64,000 nucleotides of DNA from Siphonodentalium dalli (lineage: Eukaryota; Mollusca; Scaphopoda; Gadilida; Siphonodentaliidae). This document shows positions 23,495 to 36,345 of the stretch, in pieces. The position numbers and the translations under genes were made by a program. The stretch is from contig CP136068.1 of the NCBI GenBank assembly GCA_032622095.1, positions 16,719,729 through 16,783,728 on the forward strand, written 5' to 3'. How positions within the stretch are numbered: position 1 is the first letter of the stretch; every line of letters starts with the position of its first letter. The notes under the pieces were generated by a model. It saw nothing but the letters and a program-made list of their open reading frames with translations, had not been told where the DNA came from and did no database searches.

Positions 23495-26089
23495 ATCAAA
23501 TGGTGCACACTTACTGTCGAATTAATGCACACGACTTGGTCGGTGGTCATTACACAAAATACCACTCAAGGCAACACGTGTCAATGGGAGAATCCGCAGG
23601 TTACTTTTAACATAGAACACGGATTCGAATACACCAAAGAGAGCAGAGGGGGGAGAGGAGATAGAGGGCGTTTGCGAAGGTGATTGTTGGCGAATGCGAC
23701 ACGTCTGGTTGAAAGTATTAATCAATATGTGATTGAAAACCAACGTAACCTAGTTATGCCTTGGATACAGAGATGTGACGAGAGGGGTGGTCAACGTTGG
23801 TAAAAACAACTCAATAGCTGGAAGTTTCATACCTGACACAACATTAGCATACACAGCATATAGGTTGAAATTTGTCCCCTTGTTTGATTTTCCAACCATT
23901 AATTTGTTGGAAATTTGTGGTTTTATTGGTGAAAAAGTTCACTTGGAAATTTTCGAACCTTTAGTTAGGAAGGGGTGTCGGGAAAACTTTCAACAGTTAC
24001 AAAGCTTAAGGTATCGGTTGGAAAGTTGCAATACAAGGGGTGGATTGGAATTGTGTACAACCTGGTGCAGTTAGTAATTTCAACGGCGGCCACCAAAATG
24101 TTTTGGGTAATGAGCTGTTCATGAAATAATACCTAATTTAAGGCGTATTGACTAGAAGTATGAATATTCCTTTGCATGGCCAAAACGATGTGCATTTAGT
24201 TCGCGCTATACAGTAATAACGGAATTACGGAGTAAAGTCTTAGTTTAAAAAAGACTGTTTGCCTATTATATTGTCTCAGTATCCCCTTATATTTCAGGGT
24301 TTTACATAGAGCTTACTATATAGTTGGAAATGTTCTCTGGTGACTGAGCGCGGGTGATCTGAATGGTCCAGTTGGTCCACGATCGTAATTCATACAGCCC
24401 TTATATATACATGTACATCGCTAGTAAATGCTCCACAGCATGGTAATACTTCGTGTATAAGATGTGCATATGCAGTTATGGCTGAGGGGCTTTCGATCTC
24501 AATTGCGCATTTTATGGTTTGTGCTTCACTTCAGTCATATATTTCCCTGTTATCTTGAAAAAGTGCATGTTCAATATTCCATTTTCATCGTGTTGTGTGT
24601 CGAATAAGGCAGTCAATATGGTTAACAGATGTGTTCAATCGATGATCTTATCTGTGACGTAATCAGGAATGTATTCGGTCAATACTCTTGTATGCTGTTC
24701 AAAATAACTCGGGAAAATTATTTTCGCTATTCCACTCAAAGGAAGTCAGTATTTATGTGTATAGCGTTTAGATATACATGTAGAATACTGTTCCACGAGA
24801 TAATAAGCGTATATTTACAAAGAAAATGCAACTAGTATGGGTAAGATATATACAAGGAAGTAGTAGTAGCGTTTATTTGAACAATATTTATAGACATATG
24901 GTAACCATACAATATTCAAAAATGAGCATATGTATATTCTACATCAGCGGCATTGCCAAAATGGGCCATCTTCCTGCCGCCCTATAAATAAATGGAATTA
25001 GAGATATAAACGACAACGTGAAATGGAAAAAATATGTTGACGCATGAACACAATATGAAAAAATAACGGAATGGTGTATCCAATATATATCTAATTGCAT
25101 TATGTGCATATATGATAGCCATACAATGCATTTAACTTAATATTCATTTATCATACTGTAGGTGCAGAGTCTGGCTTAAGTATGATGGGTTTATAAAAGG
25201 CCAGAACACAAACATTGAATGTTGCTTTTCATTGTGTTCGTACTCGTCTGATTGTAACGCTAACGTTTGCGTATCGTCCAGCCAAAATGCAAGATTAACA
25301 TACCAGACTCTTTAGTAGTAAGTTTATATAGCAGTGGAAATACCAAGGAATATATATGTTAGCATTGACTTTTTCAGCTGTGAAAATCACAACAAAAACG
25401 GAACAAATGCTGACGAATCACTTCAGCCCACCATTATCAAACATGTAATTAAATAATCATATCATTATAGCAGAACCACGTAGCTGCATCCAACTGGGGT
25501 CGTTCTCAATATTATAATATGAGTTTTCCGAACAGTGGTATGGCAAACGGGCGTACGATCGGCCCGCGCAGTGCACGGACCCCTGTGAAAAACACAAGAT
25601 ATGACAAGATACCAGTGATAACACTCACGTGGTTGATTTCGGGTTGAAACACACTGGCTATCAAAACATTATAAATTTACGAAGTGGTCAAATTCCGCCA
25701 CAACATTCCCTTCCGTTTGAGATAAAACCTGAGGACATTGATCGCTGCGAAGTCAAAATATCATATACGAAAAATCCATTGCAAATCCATTGTGTAGTAT
25801 CCACTCATACATAACGAAAAGTGTATATTTACTATATAGAGATGCGGATAAGATTGAGACCATATAATTTCTGTTAGATAACATTCCCATGGGCTCTACT
25901 CTTTTGTTGGAGTATAGCGATCACATGTCGATATGTGATGTTATTATCGGCACGTCACATGGCTCAACGGCATTGTAGTATTACAATACTTTATTCCAGG
26001 CAATGTTGCCTAAATGCATGTTTACAGTATATATTTTAAAACTATGAATCACAAATTAAGCAATGGCATAGTTTTTTAGACTTCCGTAT

Positions 26090-26640
26090 ATGTGTATATC
26101 CTTTATAGACTCGAAAACGGCTCGAACGATTGAGACCAAAATTGCTATCTAAGGGTAACAGACGACGAGAAGTGCCATCGCACCGCTTCTGAGACCGTCC
26201 GAGCACTCCTTAACCTTTCGCCCTGCCACAGCCGTTGGAATTGATGGGTTAATTATTAAGGAGCGTACGTATCTGCGGTGTCGTTCTTGAAGAGCGTTTA
26301 TATACACGAGTATAACTACGACTCAATCGGCCGTCTCGGAAACTGGGGATATCGAGAGCAATTTTGTACTTAGGGCTTCCAAGGGACGGGGGTGATTTTC
26401 GTCGGGTCAGTTTGTCCGCCGGGGGTGACCTTGACCTTGAAACGGGTACCCACAAATGTCGGGACGGGGAATATTTTTGTCGGGTTATTTTGTTCACCCA
26501 ACATGACCTTGAAACGGGTACCCGCAAATGATAGCATGCTGCCGGCGTGCCTGTACGGGGCTACCTTGAAAAATTTCATGGATCGACCAAAGCCATGGAC
26601 CAATCCCTTCAGTGGCGGGCTAATATGCTAGTAATATATA
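26090..26640 (-). repeat. Interspersed repeat, minus orientation
   Basis: GTATATCCTTTATAGACTCGAAAACGGCTCG at about 26093-26125 matches the repeats at 34.2 and 34.4 kb. Its reverse complement matches the tail box CGGNCGAGCCGTTTTCGAGT found at 27.2 and 28.1 kb. The rest carries CCTTGAAACGGGTACCC units (about 26437-26523). It ends next to the oppositely oriented ACTAGC head at 26643. No gene was seen. Confidence 0.6.
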
Positions 26641-28260
26641 CAACTAGCAGGTGGACCCGACTTCGTCCTGGCTGTTTCCCTCTGCTTTTCGGCGAATTGC
26701 ACGATTTGACCTTGAATTGTCCATTTGGAAGGTCAAGGACAGGTGTGGTCACGATTTGACCCGTCCAAAATACTCACCGGACAAAAGCACCCGACAAAAG
26801 TACCCATCGAAATCCATCCGTTTTTACCAGATTTGACCTCGAATTGATAATTTTGAAAGTCAAGGTCAGGTCGGGGTCACGACTCGACCCGTCCAAAACA
26901 CTCAGTGGACAAAAGTAACCCACGTATCAAATTTCGTCGATATCCCATCAAAATTTGCGATTTGACCTTGAACTGACCCAGTTTCAAGGTCAATATCACG
27001 TCGCACGGGCAAACGAATATGCTTACGACACTCCCCATACGAAAGTATCCCCAGACACTAATTTTCATCGAAATCCCGTGATACTCGGGCGTTCGACCCT
27101 GAACTGACCCGATTTCAAGTTCAATGTCACGTCGCACGGGCAAATTAACAGGCCCATGCCACTCCACGGCCGAAAGTACCCCCACATACCAAGTTTCATC
27201 GAAATCGGTTCGGTCGTTTTCGAGTCCATCGCGAACACACAGACAGACACACAGACACACAGATCTTCCAAGGACCCGACTTCGTCCGGGCTGTTTCCCC
27301 TCGGCTTTTCGGCGAATTGCGCGATTTGACCTTGAATTGTCCATTTTGATGTCCAAGGTCAGGTGGGGTCACGATTTGACCCGTCCAAAACACTGCCGTG
27401 ACAAAAGTACCAGACAAAAGTACCGGTCAAAATCCAGGTCAAGGTCAGGTCGGGGTCACGATTCCCCTTTGGTTTTCGGCGAATTGCGCGATTTGACCTT
27501 GAATTGTCCATTTTGAAGGTCAAGGTCAGGTGGGGTCACGATTTGACCCGTCCAAAATACTGCCCCGACAAAAGCACCCGACAAAAGTACCTGTCGAAAT
27601 TCATCCAGTTTTACCCGATTTGACCTTGAATTGATAATTTTGAAGGTCAAGGTGAGGTCGGGGTCACGATTTGAACCGTCAAAAAAACTCAGTGGACAAA
27701 AGTAGCCCTATGTATCAAATTTCGTCAAAATCCCATCATAATTCGCGATTTGACCTTGAATTGACCCGATTTCAAGGTCAAGGTCACGTCGCACGGGCAA
27801 ATGAATAGGCTTATGAGACTCCCCATACGAAATTATCCCTAGACACTAATTTTCATCAAAATCCCGTTATATTCGGGCGTTTGACATTGAAATGACCCGA
27901 TTGTAAGGTCAAAGTCACGTCGCACGGGTAAATTAATAGGCTTATGCCACTTCCCGGCTGAAAATACCCCCACATACCAAGTTTCATCGAAATCCCGTGA
28001 TATTCGGGCGTTTGACCTTGAAATGACCCAATTTCAAGGTCAAGGTCACGTCGCATGGGTAAATTAATAGGCCTATGTCACTCCCCGGCCGAAAATACAC
28101 CCGCATACCAAGTTTCATCGAAATCGGCTCGGCCGTTTTCGAGTTCATCGCGAACACACAACCACACCCTCACACACCACACACACACACAGATCTTCCA
28201 AAAATATATAATAGATTACAGTTCAAAATTTGTTATCTGTATGTTATATATAAATATATA
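26641..28260 (+). mobile_element. ACTAGC-headed repeat array with AAGGTCAAGGTCA blocks
   Basis: The head at 26643 reads ACTAGCAGGTGGACCCGACT, and a second head without ACTAGC starts at about 27272. The body repeats ATTTGACCTTGAATTG, TTCAAGGTCAAGGTCACGTC, GCACGGGCAAAT and AAAGTACCC units many times. Both parts end in AAGTTTCATCGAAATCGG, the CCGTTTTCGAGT box, CACACAGACA-type runs and AGATCTTCCAA. The architecture matches the repeats at 12.5 and 14.2 kb: head hairpin, tandem middle, GATCGGTCGAG-like box, CA/CAGACA tail, then CTTCAAAATAT. The 130- and 159-codon frames here are repeat artefacts. Confidence 0.65.
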
Positions 28261-28979
28261 CTAGAAATTATTGTATTCTGACACTGACACACACTCTCGG
28301 AAGTTACACACAAATTTGCGCAACAACATTGAACATGATAACATACAATCGCTAACACACATAACGCTAGTACTACACAATATACATCCCATACGAGTTA
28401 GTATAACATAATAAATAAAGTGTTTTCTTTGAGAAATTAGGCCACAAATGGGCTCAATGTAATATAATGGCGACATATAACAAAGACATAAGAATTTATT
28501 GACATTAAAAGTACAAAACAAAATGAATTTCCGGATGTGAACATTTGCACGAATATATAATCAGTTTATTTCAAAAGCTTTAATTTAGCATCGAGCATGC
28601 AATCTATATATATATACATAAATGTGCAATAGCAGGAAACTTTAGTGGCTATAATCTTTTGCTCATGCCACATCCAACTCCTCTGGATTAGGCACGCCCA
28701 TTCCCATTGTGTCACCCACATTGAATAATGCAGGGGAACAGCAGTTCTATGTATCCCGGTCTCAACAAATGGGACATGTTTTGATATACAGAAATGAAAT
28801 CAATGCTATTTTTTGCTACCATATCAGAAATAGACTAATACGAGACGCTTTTTTCTGATCCATGTCGTGCACGTTTGTCATTCTTGGTTTGGGACCCCAA
28901 AACCGTGTTTAGTTATATTGTTGTGTGATGCGCGTGACATTGTTGGTATGTGCATTACCGTCGATGAGTGAAATGAGAA
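28261..28979. other. Intergenic, no recognised feature
   Basis: No gene or clear repeat could be seen. Confidence 0.35.
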
Positions 28980-29470
28980 CCGGAACAACATTCACACGTG
29001 ATGATCTTGATTCATTGTCAAAATAATGCACGAATCACTAGCATTGTATGGGAAACATATATGGTGTACAGTACACGTTCTCAGTTGAAGCACATAATAC
29101 AAATGCGAGGGTTTCCGGTCTTCCTTCTGTTAAGTAATGTATGAATCAATAATAGTGAGTTGGAAACATCTCTGATGTACAATATCCGTGTCCAGTTGAC
29201 GAACATTCAAATGTGAAGATCTTCCTTATGTTTAGTAACGTAGTAATCACTAGCACATCACTGGTCTACAGTATCCTTGGTCAGCGGATGAACATTGAAA
29301 TTCGAGGATCTTCCTTATGTTTAGTAACGTAGTAATCACTAGCACCTCACTGGTCTACAGTATCATTGGTCAGCGGATGAACATTAAAATGCGAGGATCT
29401 TCATGATGTTAAGTAACGTATGAATAAATGTCACATCTGTGTCCGTGGTCAGTGGCCGCAGAGCGACATT
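28980..29470 (+). repeat. Minisatellite, about five 89-bp units
   Basis: The block TTCCTTATGTTTAGTAACG followed by TAATCACTAGCA recurs at an 89-bp spacing (29222, 29311, 29400), with more diverged units to the left. The last three units are close to identical, suggesting recent amplification. Confidence 0.8.
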
Positions 29471-29617
29471 CAAAGGTGATCGACGTCTCCCTGAATTCAC
29501 TAAAATTTCACTAAAATTGAAATATAAGGTATCAATAATTAGAAATTTGGAACCTGCAAGCGTTAGGGTTATTAGTGTTATTAGTGTTATTGGTAGTCCC
29601 ACTGTCCCAGTACTCAT

Positions 29618-30403
29618 AGACGAGTAGATCCTTTAGGAATGTTCACTCAGATAATAAGTTATATACTAAATATTCATTGAAGAGTAGATCCCTTAGGAAA
29701 TGTTCAGATAATAAGTTATATACTAAATATTCATTGAAGAGTAGATCCCTTAGGAAATGTTCAGATAATAAGTTATATACTAAATATTCATTGAAGAGTA
29801 GATCCCTTAGGAAATGTTCAGGTAATAAGTTATATACTAAATATTCATTGAAGAGTAGATCCCTTAGGAAATGTTCAGATAATAAGTTATATACTAAATA
29901 TTCATTGAAGAGTAGATCCCTTAGGAAATGTTAAGATAATAAGTTATATACTAAATATTCATTGAAGAGTAGATCCCTTAGGAAATGTTCAGATAATAAG
30001 TTATATACTAAATATTCATTGAAGAGTAGATCCCTTAGGAAATGTTCAGATAATAAGTTATATACTAAATATTAATTGAAGTGTAGATCCCTTAGGAATT
30101 GTTCAGATAATAAGTTATATACTACATATTCATTGAAGAGTAGATCCCTTAGGAAATGTTAAGATAATAAGTTATATACTAAATATTCATTGAAGAGTAG
30201 ATCCCTTAGGAAATGTTCAGATAATAAGTTATATACTAAATATTCATTGAAGAGTAGATCCCTGAGGAAATGTTCAGATAATAAGTTATATACTAAATAT
30301 TCATTGAAGAGTAGATCCCTTAGGAAATGATCAGATAATAAGTTATACACTAAATAGTCATATACTAGTAGATCCGTTAGGAAATGTTCAGATAATAAGT
30401 TAA
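29618..30403 (+). repeat. Minisatellite, about fourteen 57-bp units
   Basis: The unit begins GAAGAGTAGATCCCTTAGG and ends ACTAAATATTCATT. Units are nearly identical, with more changes in the outermost ones. Because 57 is a multiple of three, long frames (KSRSLRKCSDNKLYTKYSL on plus, another on minus) stay open. That alone is no evidence of a gene. Confidence 0.95.
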
Positions 30404-32139
30404 TCATACTATGGTCGTTTGTTTAAGGTATTATCTGAATATTTCCCACTGATGAATAGGAATCATTCTCCTCTTGTATGGTCTGCTTTATGTCTGTATC
30501 TGACCTGAACACGCATTTAAATGAACAATATAATGTTGCAATGTATACTTTTATAACTGAATGGGATAATCCATTCAGTATAGCAAGGGGGTTAGTGTAT
30601 ATGGTTCCAGTAGAGAAATTCCCAAAAATAAAAATAACAGCAATGCAGTGCCAAATTTGCAGGCGAGACAACTTCATAAAACCAATTTAAAAAGCCACAC
30701 TAAATACATACGACGTTTAGGTTGTGCGATTTATGTGGATTGTAACTGTCATTTAAATTTAGTTTCTAAAAACCTCACTTGCACTCAACATAACTAAAAT
30801 ACTGTTATAATGTTGACCAAAATCTGCTCGCACTTCGACTGTTGACAAACGGATGCTACTCCCGAACTTTGCCGACGGGTTGGGCTTATATTTAGAAATC
30901 GGACCCTATATGACTTTTATTTCCAGGAATCGGCCCTCTTGTATCGGCCCTCTTGTAGTCGCCACCACGGGACTCGTTTATTACAAACATTACATACATT
31001 TACCAGATATCAATATATGTGGTAATGTGTAATAAAAACAACATGGACATATCAGCTCAATTAAGATATAAACGTTCATCATGTTGAAGGTGGTGGGCAA
31101 TCTGGTATGCTTGTGGACACCTGACTTAGAACTTATATCAAAAAGTATTTTAATTTATCAACAAGCATGACATAAATATGCGTAACATTATTTATAGATG
31201 ATTGTCTTTCAAAACTGAACTAATTATAGTTTGCGTCTTTACAAAGATACGATATATCGCGTGGACAATTTTAAACAGCGGGGGTATGTTGAACATTCCC
31301 GTAGTAGGACGTTTGCAGGTATGAGTTTGAAAATTGCAACCCATGGGTTATCAATGGCATTTCCCTGCCTTTAGTTTCGGTGCGTTGCAAGTCGAAATTG
31401 AATGTTGTACACTTCACATGAGCCATTCTAGCAACGGCCCACTCATATAGCTACATCGTGACCCAGACTGACACCATTTTGCCAAACCAATTCCAAATCT
31501 GTCAAACCATACGTTTGATATGATTTTAATATGGGTTTTTTCGTAAGTGGTATGTAAACGTGGAGTTTTCATATTTTTTTTTTGGTGGATATGAGATAAA
31601 CTTCGCTACATCCACAGCGTTTCAAAAATCGAATTATTTGTTATCCAAACGACTTCGATGGTCACTAGATTGCCGACTACACTCCGACAACAATAACCGA
31701 TGTATTAACATATATGCATTAATGAATTGGGCCAACTTTAACTATTAAATATAGATACGGGTTCTACTTTATACAACGTTTTAAAGAAGATTATGCCAAA
31801 TGGTACCGATTGAAAACTATTTTCGTTAAAATTCGATGACCAACACAAGTGACTTTTCTTCTATATAACGCAATTCTATATGTTGCATAACTTTAATGTT
31901 CCTCTGCCTCTTTGGTCAACACTTCCAAATGTAGCAGGTTGTTAAATGGATATATTGCATATGACCCAGAATATATGTAAGTAAATACAATGTGACTATG
32001 TAATATATGCATACATTAGTCCCGGCATGTGGTGATGGTAATATTTAAATTAACGCATTATAACGCACTGCTTATTCTCAAGTAATGAACCTTAATGTGT
32101 AATCGGTTCATTTTAACGCATGTCCCTCATGTAAGAATA
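30404..32139. other. Intergenic, no recognised gene
   Basis: No gene supported. About 31900-31980 resembles sequence at 43640-43690 and 45490-45520 (TTGTTAAATGGATAT), a probable dispersed repeat fragment. Confidence 0.35.
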
Positions 32140-32250
32140 CATTAACCTTAAATATAGCCCTAACCTAGCAATAACCATAGTCTTAACCATGACCCTGGCA
32201 CTAACCCTAAACCCGACCCTAAACATACACCTAACCCTAATGCATATGGA
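32140..32250. repeat. Degenerate telomere-like CCCTAA stretch
   Basis: Repeated CCCTAA/ACCCTA-type hexamers (ACCTAACCCTAA near 32229, CTAACCCTAAACCC near 32192) are interrupted by substitutions. This fits an interstitial telomere-like or simple-sequence relic. It is not a chromosome end. Confidence 0.5.
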
Positions 32251-34139
32251 GAATGGATGGGTTGTGTGGATTTGGGTATTCTTACATGAAGGATATACCC
32301 ATTTTAACATCACATTTAACAACGTAATGCACGATTTCACACAAAAGAAAACAATACTTTCGCATTAATTTTTGAGTTACTCGATCAAAGTTGTCCCCAG
32401 TGTCATTTATCATTGGCCTAAATAATATAAGATTATCTTGGAAGAAATATGATAAGTAAGGATTCGGCTTGTTTATCGTATATTTTAATAAATATAATGC
32501 TTATAGTATGTCGCTTGTTGTTTAATGGGAATTACGACTAACATTATCTCAGTCCATATGCTCGCACCATTTTATGTTTTAATGTTAAGCCTAACACATG
32601 AAATGAATTGTATTGCCAATGCTATACCTTTGAAAGAAATGCCAATGGTTATGCATTAATTACTTCACATTGTAAAAGCAATGGTAATTTTAATTTCAGA
32701 AAATGTAAGTACCTCTAAACGTAATGCATTACCTTGCACAGTAATGAACCCATCCCTGCAATAGTCAGGCTGAAATATATGATAATTCCTTCCCGGTACT
32801 GAAAGGTCTGGATATATCGGCACTTTTAGAAGCCTGGTCTATGGTAGCAGTTACCTCAACCACATCGTGATATACAGGTACCTGATATGTTTTAGTTTCA
32901 ATGTTAGGAAGTGTCTGGTCAGAATATCAAATCAATCACGTGATTTGAGCTGTTGCAGTATGATCTCTACGTGAGTGAATAGAGTAGAGATTTATGGCAT
33001 GCACTATAAATTACATTGATGGTATATCTAGTAAGTTTGGTGATTGTTTAATATTGTAAAGTGTGCTTATAATTTCCTATACGTTAGAGAAGGTTTGAGA
33101 ACAAAACATGTTGATATTTCATGGTGTGGTTGACTTACCCACTCCAGTCATCATTGGTGACTTGTCGTTGGTGTCCGGTCATCGCGGTAGTTCAATCCCC
33201 CTGTTTATGTGTTTCGATGCTGACCGTATAACTTTACTGTAGTATGCTTCATTCTTTCCATTGTAACTCACTTCATGATGTTCTGATTGACTGTCTCGGA
33301 TCCCGGCGCAGCTGAGATTAAAACGTACGGTAACAAAAGCTTTGAAAACGTTAATGTTGGTCAACATATCAACAAGAAATCGTTTGACTAGTTTGGAATA
33401 GTTCTGCAATCAACGATTGCTCACGTTCCCATGACATTTTTTGTGCTCCAACCCATATAACTGAATCGGACAGCGCCACATAGGGAAGTTTAAACTATGT
33501 CGTTATATAATAAATGTAGATTACTATCAATAAGTTTTCTGACGTCCGCAAAACACTTTGGTAATATGGGTGAAACGTCCCCGACCCCAGTTCTCACCCG
33601 TCGCCTGGAGCACTTTAATCACGTTGAAAACTTTAAAGCATAGCATATGATTGTTCATACGATGGATAGGCCTATATCATGTATAATTATTTTCAGGAAA
33701 ATCGACCACAACAGATTCATTGTGATTTCCAGATCTCCAAATGGTGCCGCGTTGTTTGTGTTTGTGGTTATTATTGTTTTTGCACCCTGAAGCCCCCACC
33801 CTGACTCGCGTCGTGCCACTTGGTTACATTTAACTCACATCAATAAACGACTATAAATAGGTTTGGTAGAAATCGACGAGAAATATGTTTTATTTAATTT
33901 GGTGCCCCTCCACTTTGGCTTCCATGAATGTAAAAGCATCACTTTAGAAATAGTTAACATACATCACATTGAACATACAAAACTAGACATAACAAAGGTA
34001 TGGGGATATTTATAATTAAAAGCACAGAATGCATGTAAACTTATGGACAACAACGTATCTACTGCAGGGGTCCATAACATTATTAGGTACTTGTCTATAC
34101 CACTGTAACATGTATATCAAGACTATAGATACATATGTG
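32251..34139. other. Intergenic, no recognised gene
   Basis: TAATGCATTA/GTAATG-like motifs recur at 32.0-32.8 kb. Nothing else could be supported. Confidence 0.3.
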
Positions 34140-34560
34140 TACGTATATATGCGTAAATATAATAAATCTACTATATATTTTGAGACTTCGTGTATATATA
34201 TATATATGTGTATGTCCTTTATAGACTCGAAAACGGCTCGACCGATTGAGCCCAAACTTCCTATTTAAGGGTAAAAACCACGGGAAGTGGCATTGGACCA
34301 TTCGCGAGCCCGTGCGACCACTCCTTCTCCCTTCAACTGCCACCGCAATGGGGATTGGTGAGTTAATGAGTTAATTATTCTGCGATGTCATTGTTAAAGA
34401 GCGTTTATATATACACATCCTTTGTAGACTCAAAAACGGATCGACCGATTGAGCCCAAACTTCCTATCTAAGGGTAAAAAGCCACGATAAGTGTCATCGC
34501 GCCGCTTCTGAGAATGTCCGAACACTCCCTTCCTGCCACTGTCGTTGGATACACGGGGAT
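34140..34560 (-). repeat. Two tandem interspersed-repeat fragments, minus orientation
   Basis: CCTTTATAGACTCGAAAACGG at 34216 and CCTTTGTAGACTCAAAAACGG at 34418 begin two similar segments. Each continues CGACCGATTGAGCCCAAACTTCC and then a GCC/CACTCC region. They are relatives of 26090-26290. A TA-rich tail precedes the first. Confidence 0.7.
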
Positions 34561-35689
34561 TGCAGAATGAAAATACTTGCCGAAATTGTAGAGTTACTTC
34601 GCCTACATCACACAGAAACACTAGTGTGATTCTTATGTCTGTGTCCAGACATGTAAAATACATTGTAATTTTCAGCAGCAGGGGGGGGGGGGGGGCTAGC
34701 ATAAATTAGTAATGTTTGACTTTGTCCATAATCATACCGTTATTGACGTCATCGCCGAGAGGCTTTATAGTGTAGTGACTTAGCGTTTTTTTTGGAACGG
34801 ACTGGCCAAAAGTTCCATTCATTTATATTTTGTGAAGTTATGAGTGCTCTTTCAGAAAGTGAACTAGAAACAGGTTTCTGATCAATATTAACCCTTCTTT
34901 CCAGTATAAATCCAAGATGGCGGTCAAATTCAATCATCATTTCACCCTGACGTTCCAACTGGTATACAATTTAAGGCACATGCATAATAAAGGCGTCATT
35001 CAACCTGGCATTGTCATATTTTAAAGATATTAGCAACCCAGGCTGACCAAATTTGAAAATTATCACTTTTTGTACCAAATACATGCAATTTTGTCATATA
35101 ATCATTCTCGTTTCAATTATTTCGGAATAATAAACAGACAATTTCTCAAAAATGTTTCAGTGTTGATCAAAGATTAAGGTCTTAGCATTTTTTACTGTTG
35201 AAATTAACAATTGTATGCCTTATAACAATTTATTTGATCATTTCAAATATGTTCAACCAATAGAATGGCAATATGCAATAATATACAATATGCGGTCTTA
35301 AAAGTTTTGAAAATGAACATCGAATATATATACAACACATATAAGGGTATATACATGTAATGTTTTGTTGAAATAAAATAAAAATAAAAGAATCTATAAT
35401 ACCACAAATGGATATATTTGACCCAATATCACTGACTTATGTACTCTAGCATTCAAGATGGGTGTATATATAGATATGCATTTCAGGTCACAACTTTAAA
35501 TTGTCAGTCAATAATACACATAAAGATGGCCTATCTTTGTTTATACTGTGTTCTTAAATTCATGTTTGTTATGTTATATAACTATAATGTTCACAGACTG
35601 ATAATACCAGCCGATAGATAGCAACTTTTAGATTGTCATGTTATAATCACCGCTGCCTGTGTTTATACGTTGAACAAATATTTTAAGCA

Positions 35690-36345
35690 CACAATTATGT
35701 GTATGGTAAATCAGCACATAACTATGTGTATGGTAAATCAGCGTTTGCACATTTGCATCTGTTACAAGTTTGTGATTTGTTAATGAGTTCTGAGCACACC
35801 ACTGCAACTTGTCATGACAAGTGTACCACAATCCTACATGGTAGGCAGCTCGTTTCGTATGTCACACACCAATATATATGACAGTAACACTTCTTAGTAT
35901 GTAGAGTAGAAACTTCATTAGTGACTGGGCATAATCATTAAAAGTAGATACTATATCGCAAGTACAATCATATCCACAAGAACGCCTCCATCAAATATCT
36001 TGCACTGAACATGTTTAGGTGGGTCCGATATATCTTCAGTTGCTTCCCGGGTACATCCCAGCAAATCAGATTGTGTCCCCTTGAATTTACCTCCCGTTGA
36101 TAAGGCGGGTGAAATAGCCGACTCGCGTGAGAAAAAAACACGTGTGGTTCGGGGAGTTCTAGCCATCTCGTTATTGTTGATGAGCTCTCTGTTAAACATA
36201 TCAACCCTCCATTTCCTTTCAATTTGATGTTCTTCTGTTCCTGCACTTGATCATTTGGAATAGCGGAGAAGCGATTTCGGGTTTTTTGAACTGCCCAAAT
36301 GTTGTTCCAACACACTATTACAAGAAATAAAATATTTGAAGTACG
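35690..36345 (-). pseudogene. EEAD/VDTDV-family protein fragment, left inverted copy
   Basis: On minus the order is: AVQKTRNRFSAIPNDQ and KLKGNGGLICLTES (36300-36190); then in another frame MARTPRTTRVFF and FKGTQSDLLGC; then EDISDPPKHVQCKIFDGGVL ending at 35977. The pattern (SAI--DQ--EQ--KGNGG--LTE, SDLL-C, KIFDG--V) is one I recall from a multicopy, uncharacterised animal protein family. After about 35900 the copy jumps to the Cys-rich C-terminus (KSQTCNRCKCANADLPYT near 35770-35717). The EEAD and VDTDV middle is missing. Stops and frameshifts mean it makes no protein. Confidence 0.65.

Larger units (their letters stand above)
20866..26089. other. Long intergenic stretch, no recognised gene
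   Basis: No convincing exon was found. There is a two-unit repeat at about 22040-22190 (GTGGACGAGA, GAAACTGC-GTA-AGAG); the 149-codon minus frame across it is probably a by-product. Perfect palindromes lie at 22545-22583 and 23466-23485. An unrecognised plus-strand frame at 25628-25814 (KHTGYQNIINLRSGQIPPQ) has ordinary protein-like composition, but no match or splice support. Confidence 0.35.

Noticed and set aside
26877-27516. Frames of 159 (minus) and 130 (plus) codons
   Set aside because: Both lie in the GGTCAAGGTCA repeat array. Arg/Ser/Pro-rich translations recur with each unit, so they are repeat artefacts.
32140-32250. A real telomere end
   Set aside because: The hexamers are few and degenerate, with unique sequence on both sides.
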